Positions 1 through 7,922 of a DNA stretch of 17,730 nucleotides are shown one piece after another. Below the pieces are notes generated by a model. It was given only the letters and a program-made list of their open reading frames with translations. It did not search any database and was not told where the DNA came from. Position 1 is the first letter of the stretch. Each line of letters begins with the position of its first letter. The position numbers and the translations under genes were made by a program. Source of the stretch: an uncultured Eubacteriales bacterium (GTDB lineage: Bacteria; Bacillota; Clostridia; Oscillospirales; Oscillospiraceae); the NCBI GenBank assembly GCA_900554275.1, contig USGS01000030.1:1-17730 (forward strand), written 5' to 3'.

Positions 1-9
1 AATGAAATC

Positions 10-147
10 ATTTTCGGCCGGGGCGTGTACCTGGCCGAAAATTCTGCTCAGGCTGCAAGTGTGGAATTGGTTCGCCATCGGCGAACCAATTATGCGCGCA
101 GCAGACTGCAAGCCTTTTGTCCAAAAAGGGTTTCACCCTTTTTGGAC
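10..147. repeat. Three tandem hairpins (inverted-repeat cluster) downstream of asnS
   Basis: Three separate perfect inverted repeats lie head to tail: ATTTTCGGCC (10-19) with its complement at 33-42; AATTGGTTCGCC (65-76) with its complement at 80-91 and a 3-nt loop; GTCCAAAAAGGGT (119-131) with its complement at 135-147 and a 3-nt loop. A fourth hairpin, the asnS terminator, follows at 153-190. No convincing gene is seen in this stretch; the short ORFs across it are by-products of the repeats. It resembles intergenic palindromic elements (REP/MITE-like) or stacked terminators. Which of these it is cannot be told from one copy. Confidence 0.7.
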
Positions 148-152
148 AGTTT

Positions 153-190
153 AAAATAGAGGCTCCCCCGGCTGGGGGAGCCTCTATTTT
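153..190 (-). terminator. Intrinsic terminator of asnS (bidirectional shape)
   Basis: A perfect 17-bp stem, AAAATAGAGGCTCCCCC (153-169) paired with 174-190, closes a 4-nt loop (170-173). It starts 11 bp past the asnS stop. The A/T-rich ends give a U-run on either strand, so it can also stop plus-strand transcription coming from the left. Confidence 0.9.
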
Positions 191-200
191 TGTGTATTTC

Positions 201-1595
<1,395 letters not shown>

Positions 1596-1647
1596 ATCAT
1601 TTCACCTTTTCCTGTGTAGTTTTGCGGTAATGGTTACAGTGAGTAGT

Positions 1648-1676
1648 ATTATAGACCATAACCGGGAGATTTACAA
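1648..1676 (-). promoter_or_regulatory. Sigma-A promoter of asnS
   Basis: On the minus strand, TTGTAA (1671-1676), a 17-nt spacer and a perfect TATAAT (1648-1653). Transcription would start near 1641, giving a leader of about 45 nt before the asnS ATG. Confidence 0.85.
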
Positions 1677-1701
1677 GGCTGAGTTTTGTCCCGCCTGCCC
1701 G

Positions 1702-1730
1702 TTGCCATTTCCCGCGGAATGTGCTATGCT
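1702..1730 (+). promoter_or_regulatory. Sigma-A promoter of the Lar-like gene
   Basis: TTGCCA (1702-1707), a 17-nt spacer and TATGCT (1725-1730). It diverges from the asnS promoter; the two -35 boxes are 25 bp apart, so the two polymerases could compete. Confidence 0.75.
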
Positions 1731-1759
1731 GTCCCCACTGAAATATAAGGAGGCTGCAC

Positions 1760-1984
1760 ATGGACCCTATTTTTGAGATCGAGCTGGAGGACTGCCCCGT
1801 CTGCCGCGGCGCGGGCGTGATGCAGGACGAGCAGGGCTGGTGCGTGTCCGTGGCCTGCATGGACTGCGGCGCGGAGACGGCCCACGCCGACTACCGCACG
1901 CCGGAGGAGCGGCTGGAGGCCGCCAAACGGGTGGCCCTGCTGTGGAACATGGGAAAGGTCATCCACACCGGCGTGGGAGACTGA
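1760..1984 (+). CDS. Small zinc-ribbon protein, Lar (restriction alleviation)-like
   Basis: A 74-residue acidic protein. CPVC (residues 12-15) and a second CMDCGA (about 33-38) form a four-cysteine zinc ribbon, followed by a helical tail with a run of Glu/Ala/Arg and WNMG. This layout (CPxC, about 18-20 residues, CxxCGA, then an EAxxxWN-like helix) matches small Lar-family proteins, which in phage relieve type I restriction; in Firmicute chromosomes the role of such proteins is mostly unknown. The start is well supported: AAGGAGG at 1747-1753, 6 nt before the ATG, behind its own promoter. No restriction-modification genes are in the window, so an anti-restriction role is not supported by context. 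A generic nucleic-acid-binding zinc ribbon is the safer reading. Confidence 0.75.
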   Translation: MDPIFEIELEDCPVCRGAGVMQDEQGWCVSVACMDCGAETAHADYRTPEERLEAAKRVALLWNMGKVIHTGVGD

Positions 1985-1990
1985 TACGAA

Positions 1991-2018
1991 AAAAGAACCG
2001 CCTACCGGCGGTTCTTTT
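1991..2018. terminator. Bidirectional terminator between the Lar-like gene and hom
   Basis: A perfect 12-bp stem AAAAGAACCGCC (1991-2002) / GGCGGTTCTTTT (2007-2018) with a 4-nt loop sits between two convergent genes. It has U-tracts on both strands and serves both. Confidence 0.9.
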
Positions 2019-2027
2019 CGCGTTTTT

Positions 2028-3167
2028 TCAGCGGATGGCGGCAATGAAGCAGGTAGGGTCTATCTCCCGCTGCCGCTTGGCCCAGGCCAGCATCTCGTAC
2101 ACATCCACCGCGCCGGTGACCACGCCCGTGCCCCAGTCGTCGGCCACGCGGCTGCGCAGGAACGCATCCGGCGCGGCGGTGCGGACATAGTAGGGATGGG
2201 CAGCGGCGGCGCACAGCGCATCCGGCACGGCCTTGGCGGTGTAGAAGCCCTTCTCCCCCGCCAGGACGGTCAGGCAGTCCTGCATGACGTTGCTGGCGGT
2301 GGGGAAACGGCCCGCACCCTGGCCGAAGAACGTCTGCTTCCCCACCCTTTCAGCGGTATAGCCGATCAGGTTATAGTTGGCGGGCACGGCGGCCTCCGGC
2401 TCGGACTTGTCCACCAGCGTGGGCTCAACGAAGGCGCACACGCCGTCCTCCGCCGCTTGGGCGGTGGCCAGCAGCTTGCAGACGAAGCCGTGGGCTTGGA
2501 ACGAGGCAATGTCCTCCGCCGTGACGGTGCGGATGCCGAAGGTGGGGATGGCCGTCTCGTCCAGCACCGCGTCAAAGGCGATGTTGGCGGAGATACACAG
2601 CTTACGGCGGATGTCGTCGCCGTCGATGTCGGCGGAGGGGTCTGCCTCGGCGTAGCCCAGGTCCTGGGCCTCCTTGAGAATAGCGTCGAAGCTGACAGGA
2701 CTCTTGTGCATGGCGTCCATGATGAAGTTGGTGGTGCCGTTCATGATGCCGCCCACCTCGCACACGGTGTCCAGCCGCTTCACCCGGGCCAGGTTCACCA
2801 GCCAGGGGATGCCGCCGCCCACGGCGGCGGTGCAGCGCAGGGCCACGCCCTTTTCCTCTGCCAGCGCCGTCAGCTCCTGATAATAGGCGGCGATCAGGGC
2901 CTTGTTGGCGGTGACCACGTTCTTGCCCCGCTCCATGGCGGCAGTGACATATTCATAGGCCGGGTGCAGCCCGCCCATGACCTCCACCACCGTGTCGATG
3001 GCGTCGTCGCCCAGGATGTCGTTCACGTCCGTCGTCGCGACGGCGGCGGGCAGTCCCTCCTTGGGACGGCGCACCAGCACCCGCGTCACGTTCACGTCCT
3101 GACGGCCGGCGGCCAGCTCCCACACGCCGCCGCCCACCACGCCGAAGCCCAGCAGACCGATATTCAT
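2028..3167 (-). CDS. hom: Homoserine dehydrogenase, ACT-less form
   Basis: Reduces aspartate semialdehyde to homoserine with NAD(P)H, the branch point to threonine and methionine. The 379-residue chain opens with the nucleotide-binding fold (GFGVVGGGV, residues 7-15). It carries VTANKAL (85-91), GGIPW (118-122), GIMNGTTNFIM (140-150) and the substrate loop GYAEADPSADIDGDD (171-185), all characteristic of the family. Many bacterial Hom proteins run to about 430 residues with a C-terminal ACT domain for threonine feedback; here the chain ends soon after the catalytic domain (last residues ..DPTCFIAAIR), so that domain is missing. The start is fixed by AGGAGGT (3174-3180), 6 nt before the ATG. 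It is monocistronic behind a strong promoter, with no leader long enough for a riboswitch or T-box. Confidence 0.95.
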   Translation of the reverse strand: MNIGLLGFGVVGGGVWELAAGRQDVNVTRVLVRRPKEGLPAAVATTDVNDILGDDAIDTVVEVMGGLHPAYEYVTAAMERGKNVVTANKALIAAYYQELTALAEEKGVALRCTAAVGGGIPWLVNLARVKRLDTVCEVGGIMNGTTNFIMDAMHKSPVSFDAILKEAQDLGYAEADPSADIDGDDIRRKLCISANIAFDAVLDETAIPTFGIRTVTAEDIASFQAHGFVCKLLATAQAAEDGVCAFVEPTLVDKSEPEAAVPANYNLIGYTAERVGKQTFFGQGAGRFPTASNVMQDCLTVLAGEKGFYTAKAVPDALCAAAAHPYYVRTAAPDAFLRSRVADDWGTGVVTGAVDVYEMLAWAKRQREIDPTCFIAAIR

Positions 3168-3199
3168 AACACTACCTCCTATCTGTAAAAGTTTGCCCC

Positions 3200-3228
3200 A
3201 TTGTACCCGGGAAACAGGGCGGTGTCAA
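3200..3228 (-). promoter_or_regulatory. Strong sigma-A promoter of hom
   Basis: On the minus strand, a perfect TTGACA (3223-3228), a 17-nt spacer and TACAAT (3200-3205). The expected start near 3193 leaves a leader of about 26 nt. Confidence 0.9.
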
Positions 3229-3247
3229 GGCATAAAACTTCTTTTAT

Positions 3248-3300
3248 TTTGCTGTGCCTTTGCGCAGCAAAGTCCCGCAGGCGCTGGCCTGCGGGACTTT
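3248..3300 (-). terminator. trxA terminator plus adjacent second hairpin
   Basis: A perfect 14-bp stem AAAGTCCCGCAGGC (3269-3282) / (3287-3300) with a 4-nt loop begins right after the trxA stop. It shares its last bases with a second hairpin, TTTGCTGTGC (3248-3257) / GCGCAGCAAA (3262-3271), which has one G-U-type mismatch. Together they insulate trxA from the hom promoter. Confidence 0.8.
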
Positions 3301-3301
3301 T

Positions 3302-3610
3302 TCAGCCGATGAGCTTTTCTATCTCCTCACGGGAGACAAAACCGATGCTTTTGTGCGCCAGCTGGCCGTCGCGGAACACCAGCAGCGTGGGGATGCTCTC
3401 GATCTGGAACGCGGCCGCCAAGGCCATGTTCTCGTCCACATCCACCTTCACCACCGACACGTCAGGATGGGCCGCGGCCACCTCCTCCAGCACCGGGGCG
3501 AGCATACGGCACGGACCGCACCAGTTGGCCCAGAAGTCCACCAGCACCGTGCCCTTGACCCCCAGCACATTCTCCCTGAAGCTCGCCTCATTGGCATGGA
3601 TGATCGCCAT
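3302..3610 (-). CDS. trxA: Thioredoxin
   Basis: A 102-residue cytoplasmic thiol-disulfide reductase of ordinary thioredoxin size, with the active site WCGPC at residues 30-34 in the context VLVDFWANWCGPC, the cis-proline region IPTLLVF, and KVDVDEN after the third strand. The start is placed at the ATG at 3608-3610 because AAAGGAG stands 8 nt upstream and because the thioredoxin fold begins there; an in-frame extension to 3700 would add 30 residues unlike the family and cover the promoter region. It has its own terminator, and a TATACT box at 3653-3658 suggests its own promoter rather than read-through from the acetyltransferase gene upstream. No thioredoxin reductase is nearby. Confidence 0.96.
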   Translation of the reverse strand: MAIIHANEASFRENVLGVKGTVLVDFWANWCGPCRMLAPVLEEVAAAHPDVSVVKVDVDENMALAAAFQIESIPTLLVFRDGQLAHKSIGFVSREEIEKLIG

Positions 3611-3652
3611 ACTACCAACTCCTTTGTATTTCTTTCGGATCTCTTTGGATGT

Positions 3653-3694
3653 AGTATACGCCGTTTCCGGGGAAACAAAAGTTGCAGATGCAAC
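3653..3694 (-). promoter_or_regulatory. trxA promoter region with two 6-2-6 palindromes
   Basis: A -10-like TATACT (minus strand, 3653-3658) has no good -35, but just upstream lie two perfect dyads: GTTTCCGGGGAAAC (3663-3676) and GTTGCAGATGCAAC (3681-3694), centres 18 bp apart. A weak -35 with activator or repressor sites is one reading. Alternatively the 3681-3694 hairpin followed by TTTTGTTT could act as a weak terminator of the acetyltransferase gene. Confidence 0.45.
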
Positions 3695-3696
3695 AG

Positions 3697-4218
3697 TCAC
3701 ACTTTCTTTTCCAGGCAGACCAGCTGCACGCCGGGGATGCCGTTGAACGTACCGGCCACGATGCCCGCCTCGGTATAGCCCAGCTTGCGATACAGGGCGC
3801 GGGCCGGAGTGTTGCGGGCGTTGGTGTCGATACGCAGGTACGGGCGGCCCGTGTCGCGGGCCAGCCGCTCATAGAACGCCACGAAGGCCGTGCCGTACCC
3901 CTTTCCCTTCACCGCCGGATCGACCACCAGCGTGTGGAGCACCAGCACCTGCTCCGGCGGCGCGTCGTGCTGCCAATGACATTGGGCATACTGCGCCATC
4001 TGTGTCTGGTCGATCTTGGCAGCGGCTGTCACCCGGCCGCCGTCCTCCAGCACGTACAGCGTGCCCGCCGCCAGCGCGTCCCAAGCCGTCTGCTCCGTGG
4101 GGTATACGCCCCGCGTCCAGCCGGTAGACAGCAGCCCCTGCTCTTCCCTGTCCAGCAGCGCGTCATAGATGGCGGCCACGGCGGAGATGTCGGCCTCTGT
4201 CGCCTTCCGTATCTCCAT
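3697..4218 (-). CDS. GNAT-family N-acetyltransferase
   Basis: A 173-residue protein with the GNAT fold: an N-terminal MEIRKATEADISAVAAIY segment typical of the family start, and motif A near residues 92-110, with the acetyl-CoA pyrophosphate loop KGKGYGT following VLHTLVVDP. The C-terminal part has the usual NARNTPARALYRKLGY motif B, where the protein folds back under acetyl-CoA. The substrate cannot be read from sequence; small-molecule amine or amino-acid acetylation is as likely as protein N-terminal acetylation. The start is supported by AAGGAGG 5 nt before the ATG. It lies 10 bp after the DUF1294 gene and is probably the last gene of the psu operon. Confidence 0.9.
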   Translation of the reverse strand: MEIRKATEADISAVAAIYDALLDREEQGLLSTGWTRGVYPTEQTAWDALAAGTLYVLEDGGRVTAAAKIDQTQMAQYAQCHWQHDAPPEQVLVLHTLVVDPAVKGKGYGTAFVAFYERLARDTGRPYLRIDTNARNTPARALYRKLGYTEAGIVAGTFNGIPGVQLVCLEKKV

Positions 4219-4228
4219 GGTGTCCTCC

Positions 4229-4516
4229 TTACTTTGTCAGCAGCCACACCGCCAGCGCCATCTGCGCCAGCAATATGGCGGGGATGCCCCACACAAAATA
4301 CCAGTGCTTCGTCTTGTGATGAAACATACGCATTCCCAGCAACGCACCGGCGCTGCCCCCCAGCAGGGGCAGCAGGAACAGCGTCTTTTCCGGCACGCGC
4401 CACTTCCCTTTCCGGGCGCGGCGCTTGTCTGCGCCGTAGACGATAAACGTGGCCAGGTTGATGGCGGCCAAATAGACGGCCAGCAGCCCGGCGGGGTCAG
4501 ACAACAGCGCCGCCAC
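4229..4516 (-). CDS. DUF1294 small membrane protein
   Basis: A 95-residue integral membrane protein. A first membrane segment (about residues 8-27) is followed by YGADKRRARKGKWRVPEKTL, the family hallmark, then LLPLLGGSAGALLGMRMF, HHKTKH and a final membrane segment. Function is unknown for this family. It starts with GTG 2 bp after the psuG stop, and the only ribosome site is a GGAAGG-like stretch inside the psuG end, so translation is probably coupled to psuG. Its place between psuG and an acetyltransferase gene makes it an operon member but does not prove a role in pseudouridine metabolism. Confidence 0.88.
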   Translation of the reverse strand: MAALLSDPAGLLAVYLAAINLATFIVYGADKRRARKGKWRVPEKTLFLLPLLGGSAGALLGMRMFHHKTKHWYFVWGIPAILLAQMALAVWLLTK

Positions 4517-4518
4517 CG

Positions 4519-5445
4519 TCAGTCGGCCTTCCGCAGCCTGGCCAGCTCGCAGGCGGTGTCCGCCGCCAGCCCAGCGTTGTTGTAGACCAGCTGGATGTTG
4601 GCGGCCAGGCTGTCGCCGCCGGTGATGTCCTTGATCTTCGCCAGCAGGAACGGTGTGGTGGCCTTGCCGTGGATGCCCTGCTCCCTGGCCTCCTCCACCG
4701 CCTCGTCAATGGCCTTGTTGATCACGTCCGCGTCCATGGAGTACGCCTCGGGGATGGGATTGGTGACCAGCATACCGCCCCGCAGGCCCAGCTCACGCTT
4801 GACATGGAACGCCTCCGCCAGCTGGGCGGGGGTGTCCAGCCGGTAGTCCACGCCGAAGCCGGACTTCCGGGTGTAGAACGCGGGCAGCTCCTCGGTCTGA
4901 TAGCCGATGACCGGCACGCCGTGGGTCTCCAAATACTCCAGCGTCAGACCCAAATCCAGAATGGATTTCGCACCGGCGCACACCACCATCACCGGGGTCT
5001 GAGCCAGCTCCTCCAGGTCGGCGGAGATGTCCATGGTGGTCTCCGCGCCGCGATGCACGCCGCCGATACCGCCGGTGGCGAACACCTCGATGCCCGCCAT
5101 GGCGGCGATCATCATGGTGGTGGTCACAGTGGTGGCGCCGTCCCGCTTCTCTGCCACCAAAATAGGCAGATCGCGGCGGCTGGCCTTGGTGACGCCCGCG
5201 CCGGTCTTGCCCAAATAGTCGATCTCCTCCGGGGTCAGTCCGGCCTTCAGCCGCCCGCCGATGATGGCGATAGTGGCGGGCACAGCGCCGTGCTCGCGGA
5301 TGATCTTCTCCACGTTCAGCGCCGTCTCCACGTTCTGAGGATAGGGCATACCGTGGCTGATGATGGTGCTCTCCAGCGCCACAACGGGCTTGCCGGCCTT
5401 GATAGCCTCCTGCACCTCGGGGGCGACGTCCAAATAACGGTTCAT
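4519..5445 (-). CDS. psuG: Pseudouridine-5'-phosphate glycosidase
   Basis: Cleaves pseudouridine 5'-phosphate to uracil and ribose 5-phosphate, the second step in salvage of pseudouridine from RNA turnover. The 308-residue length is standard. Visible hallmarks are ALESTIISHGMPYPQN (23-38), GVTKASRRDLP (84-94), TTVTTTM (106-111), FATGGIGGVHRG (122-133) and VVCAGAKSILD (154-164). E25, K87 and K160 fall where the E. coli enzyme has its catalytic Glu and Lys residues, K160 corresponding to the Schiff-base lysine. It begins 1 bp after the psuK stop, with its AAGGAGG inside the end of psuK, so the two are translated as a pair. Confidence 0.96.
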   Translation of the reverse strand: MNRYLDVAPEVQEAIKAGKPVVALESTIISHGMPYPQNVETALNVEKIIREHGAVPATIAIIGGRLKAGLTPEEIDYLGKTGAGVTKASRRDLPILVAEKRDGATTVTTTMMIAAMAGIEVFATGGIGGVHRGAETTMDISADLEELAQTPVMVVCAGAKSILDLGLTLEYLETHGVPVIGYQTEELPAFYTRKSGFGVDYRLDTPAQLAEAFHVKRELGLRGGMLVTNPIPEAYSMDADVINKAIDEAVEEAREQGIHGKATTPFLLAKIKDITGGDSLAANIQLVYNNAGLAADTACELARLRKAD

Positions 5446-5446
5446 A

Positions 5447-6538
5447 TCACTGTTCCTCCTTGTTGAGTATGTATTCTATATTCTCCCAGCTCATGCCGGG
5501 GTGGATGGTGGTCTCAGCGGTACAGGCCAGCGCGCCCGCGCCGGCGGCCAGCCGCGCGCATTCCTCCAGCGGCCAGCCACGGGCGATGCCCGCTGCCAGC
5601 GCCGCCGCCATAGCGTCGCCGCCGCCGGTGGCGTTGGCCACCTGCACCTTGGGACAGGCCGCCCGGGCGGTGTGCCCCTCCCGGTCGGCGGCGTACATCC
5701 CGTCCGCGCCCAAAGAGATATACACCTGCCGCAGGCCCGTCTCCAGCAGCTTCTGCGCCGCCAGCGCCGCGTCGGCGTCGCAGCGGATGGGCACGCCGCT
5801 CAGCAGCTCCGCCTCCATGCGGTTGGGCTTCAGCGCCGTCAGGCGGCCCAGCACCGGCTTCAGCTTCGGTGCTTTGATGGTGGACACCGGGTCGGCCAGC
5901 ATGGGCGCGGTGCAGTGCTGGCACAGCCACTGCAGCGACACCTCCGGCAGGTTCGTCTCCACCACCACCAGCCCGGCGTGGTTGATGAAATCCAGCCGCT
6001 GGCGCAGGAACTCCGGCGTCATGTGGTCGTAGATGGCCATGTCGTTCACCGCCAGCGCCATGTCGCCGTCGCTGTCGTCGATGAACAGATACGTGCCGGT
6101 ACGCCCGCCGGGGATGGTGGCGCTGTGGTGCAGGTCCAGCCCGATGTCCGCCGCGTTCTCCTGCACCGACTGGGCAAAGGCGTCCTGCCCCAGCACCGTG
6201 ACCATGGCCGTCTGCTCGCCCAGCAGGCAGAGGTTGTGGGCGATATTGCGGCCCACGCCGCCCAGCGATGTGGTCACGCGGCCGGGGTTGGAGTCCCGGG
6301 CCACCAGCCGGTCGGCGCTGACTGCGCCGATGTCCATATTCACGCCGCCCACCACCACGATGTACTTCTCCTCCCGGAGCAGGTAGCCCCGCCCGGCGAT
6401 GTAGCCCTTCTTCATCAGGTTCGAGATATGCACCGCGGCGCTGGAACGGGTGATGCCCGCCTTCTCCGCCAGCTCCTGCTGGGAGATCAGCGGGTTCTCC
6501 CGTATCCACTCCAGTATCTGCCGCTCCCGCTGTGTCAC
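5447..6538 (-). CDS. psuK: Pseudouridine kinase, PfkB family, with N-terminal winged HTH
   Basis: Predicted to phosphorylate pseudouridine, feeding psuG directly downstream. The first ~55 residues are a winged helix-turn-helix (QRERQILEWIRENPLISQQ, then ELAEKAGITRSSAAVHISNL, then KKGYIAGRGYLL). They are followed by a PfkB ribokinase-like domain beginning VVVGGVNMDIGA, with GGVGRNIAHNL, and ending with the anion hole and catalytic base in NATGGGDAMAAALAAG. The start is set at GTG 6536-6538 because AGGAGGTG (6545-6552) lies 6 nt upstream; the GTG three codons earlier is part of that ribosome site. The fused HTH suggests the kinase also binds its own promoter, which is a perfect consensus. Substrate assignment rests on the adjacent psuG. 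Confidence 0.92.
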   Translation of the reverse strand: MTQRERQILEWIRENPLISQQELAEKAGITRSSAAVHISNLMKKGYIAGRGYLLREEKYIVVVGGVNMDIGAVSADRLVARDSNPGRVTTSLGGVGRNIAHNLCLLGEQTAMVTVLGQDAFAQSVQENAADIGLDLHHSATIPGGRTGTYLFIDDSDGDMALAVNDMAIYDHMTPEFLRQRLDFINHAGLVVVETNLPEVSLQWLCQHCTAPMLADPVSTIKAPKLKPVLGRLTALKPNRMEAELLSGVPIRCDADAALAAQKLLETGLRQVYISLGADGMYAADREGHTARAACPKVQVANATGGGDAMAAALAAGIARGWPLEECARLAAGAGALACTAETTIHPGMSWENIEYILNKEEQ

Positions 6539-6583
6539 AGCCTCCACCTCCTAAGCGCGTGTTTGTTTTCTAATCTATTGCTT

Positions 6584-6612
6584 ATTATAGGATACAACTG
6601 CTTACTTGTCAA
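6584..6612 (-). promoter_or_regulatory. Perfect-consensus sigma-A promoter of the psu operon
   Basis: On the minus strand, TTGACA (6607-6612), a 17-nt spacer and TATAAT (6584-6589): both boxes match the consensus exactly. A promoter this strong in a salvage operon implies repression, plausibly by the HTH part of PsuK. The near-repeat AAGCAGTTG/AAGCAATAG flanks the -10 box. Confidence 0.93.
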
Positions 6613-6652
6613 GCCTGTTTGATGAAATAGGCCGTTCTTTTGCCGCATAAAA

Positions 6653-6704
6653 AAGGAGGGGAGACGCGCGCGTCTCCCCTCTTTGGGAACTCCCGGATGG
6701 GAGT
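6653..6704 (-). terminator. Terminator of the beta-helix protein gene (two hairpins)
   Basis: Read on the minus strand, a hairpin ACTCCC/GGGAGT (6689-6704, 4-nt loop) is followed by a long stem (6653-6666 with 6671-6684, CGCG loop). The long stem has one G-U pair and runs into a six-T tract. The second is a textbook intrinsic terminator. It lies 19 bp past the stop of the gene ending at 6723. Confidence 0.88.
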
Positions 6705-6722
6705 GTTGGTTATTAACTTATG

Positions 6723-7922
6723 TCAGGCGTTCTTGGTGACAGTCCAAACACCGTTATCCTCAGTGCAGCTATAGCCCTCATCCACGAAGTTGCCGCGGGG
6801 GTTCTCAGAAGCACTGTCAGAGGGATCGTAATTCACAAACGAGCCACCCCTGACCATGATCTTGGCCGTGCCATCCTTATAAGCCGCATCAATGCAGTTG
6901 ATCAGGAACTTATAACCATATGTAGGATTACTATACGGCTCAACCTCAAAAGCACCATCGTTGATCACCAGCGTACCCTTTTGCACCTGCACCGCCGTGC
7001 CGCCGCCGTAGTACGTACCGCCGTTGATGGTCAGCGTTGCACCGTTGCGTACATTGATACCATAACCACCGTTCGTCTGCGTGTCAATACCGCCATTCAC
7101 ACCCGCGTTGATGGTGGTATCCGCGTCAACGATCAGAGCTGTGAAATTCGTATCGTTGTTGCCCATATCATTCGGCGTGATGATCTTGCCGCTCAGGTTC
7201 AGGGTCGTCTTTCCGGTGACGGTAATACGGTTTGCGACATCATCCTTATTCTCCGTCACATTAACGTTGCCGTTCAGCGTAACATTGCCCGCGAAGTTCA
7301 AAGTGCCGTCACTCTTGAGAATATTGCCGTTGATGGTGCAGTCACCGAGGATCAAGGTGTTAGCATTGTTATTTTTCGCACGATCACCATGCGCGACTTC
7401 AATATCGCCGTTGATAACACTGTTGCCGTCCACCTTCACGGTCACATTGCCATAGCTCTGGAAACCGCCATAAACGTCAAACGCATACGGGCCGTCCTTG
7501 TACCCTTGAGCTTTACCGGCATTGATAGTGGTATTGTTGATAACGATATCGCCGCAGTTGTTGGACATGGTGTAGACCGTCTCATCACCGCCGGTCACGA
7601 TCATGTTGTCCAGCACCAGGTTGCAATAGTTCTGGAGCACGATAGCCGGAGCGCCTTTCCAGTCAGGGGTGTCCTCAGCAGGCTTAGTACCCTCGGTCAC
7701 ACCGACAATGCTACCGTTCTTGAAGGTAATCTTGTTGCCCTGGTTCAACTGGAACGCGTTCGTACCAGTGGTAGCGCTGCCGACCAGCACACCTCCAACG
7801 GTGTAAACATAGCCGTTGAAGTCAACCGTCAGGCCGTTGTTTGCAAAGGTATTAGGCAGAACCTTGATGCCATTGCCATTGGTATTTTTCAGCAGCATGA
7901 TGGTATCGCCATCCTTGGCCAC
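6723..7922 (-). CDS. 3' part of a split secreted beta-helix (pectate-lyase-like) protein
   Basis: About 400 residues of right-handed beta-helix repeats: many short rungs such as LVINDGAFEV, LTINGGTYYGG, LNLSGKI, LILGDCTINGNI and IVINNTTINAG, rich in Asn, Gly, Thr and Val. The C-terminal GNFVDEGYSCTEDNGVWTV resembles the ends of many clostridial surface beta-helix proteins. It has no signal peptide and no ribosome site at the nominal GTG 7922. The open frame continues upstream and reads YTSLADAFAVAKDGDTIMLL, the usual entry into such a domain, so this is the tail of the gene at 7889-9016 joined by a -1 (or +2) frame change near 7949. Intact, the product would be about 764 residues. Role is unknown; adhesion or glycan binding is a guess. 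It is less GC-rich than its neighbours. Confidence 0.8.
   Translation of the reverse strand: MAKDGDTIMLLKNTNGNGIKVLPNTFANNGLTVDFNGYVYTVGGVLVGSATTGTNAFQLNQGNKITFKNGSIVGVTEGTKPAEDTPDWKGAPAIVLQNYCNLVLDNMIVTGGDETVYTMSNNCGDIVINNTTINAGKAQGYKDGPYAFDVYGGFQSYGNVTVKVDGNSVINGDIEVAHGDRAKNNNANTLILGDCTINGNILKSDGTLNFAGNVTLNGNVNVTENKDDVANRITVTGKTTLNLSGKIITPNDMGNNDTNFTALIVDADTTINAGVNGGIDTQTNGGYGINVRNGATLTINGGTYYGGGTAVQVQKGTLVINDGAFEVEPYSNPTYGYKFLINCIDAAYKDGTAKIMVRGGSFVNYDPSDSASENPRGNFVDEGYSCTEDNGVWTVTKNA

Noticed and set aside
1..190. Insertion-sequence end or attachment site
   Set aside because: No transposase or integrase, no target duplication visible; hairpins fit intergenic palindromes or terminators better.
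1596..1650. T-box riboswitch for asnS
   Set aside because: The promoter leaves only about 45 nt before the ATG and no specifier or antiterminator stem is visible.
2196..3188. Long plus-strand ORF opposite hom
   Set aside because: Gly/His/Val-rich composition typical of antisense frames; no ribosome site, and it runs through the hom start and ribosome site.
3611..3700. N-terminal extension of trxA to 132 residues
   Set aside because: The extension overlaps the TATACT box and ribosome site and is foreign to thioredoxin; AAAGGAG marks the shorter start.
5501..6622. Long ORFs on both strands overlapping psuK
   Set aside because: Arg/Gly/His/Gln-rich shadow translations; the psuK frame has HTH and PfkB motifs and a clean ribosome site.
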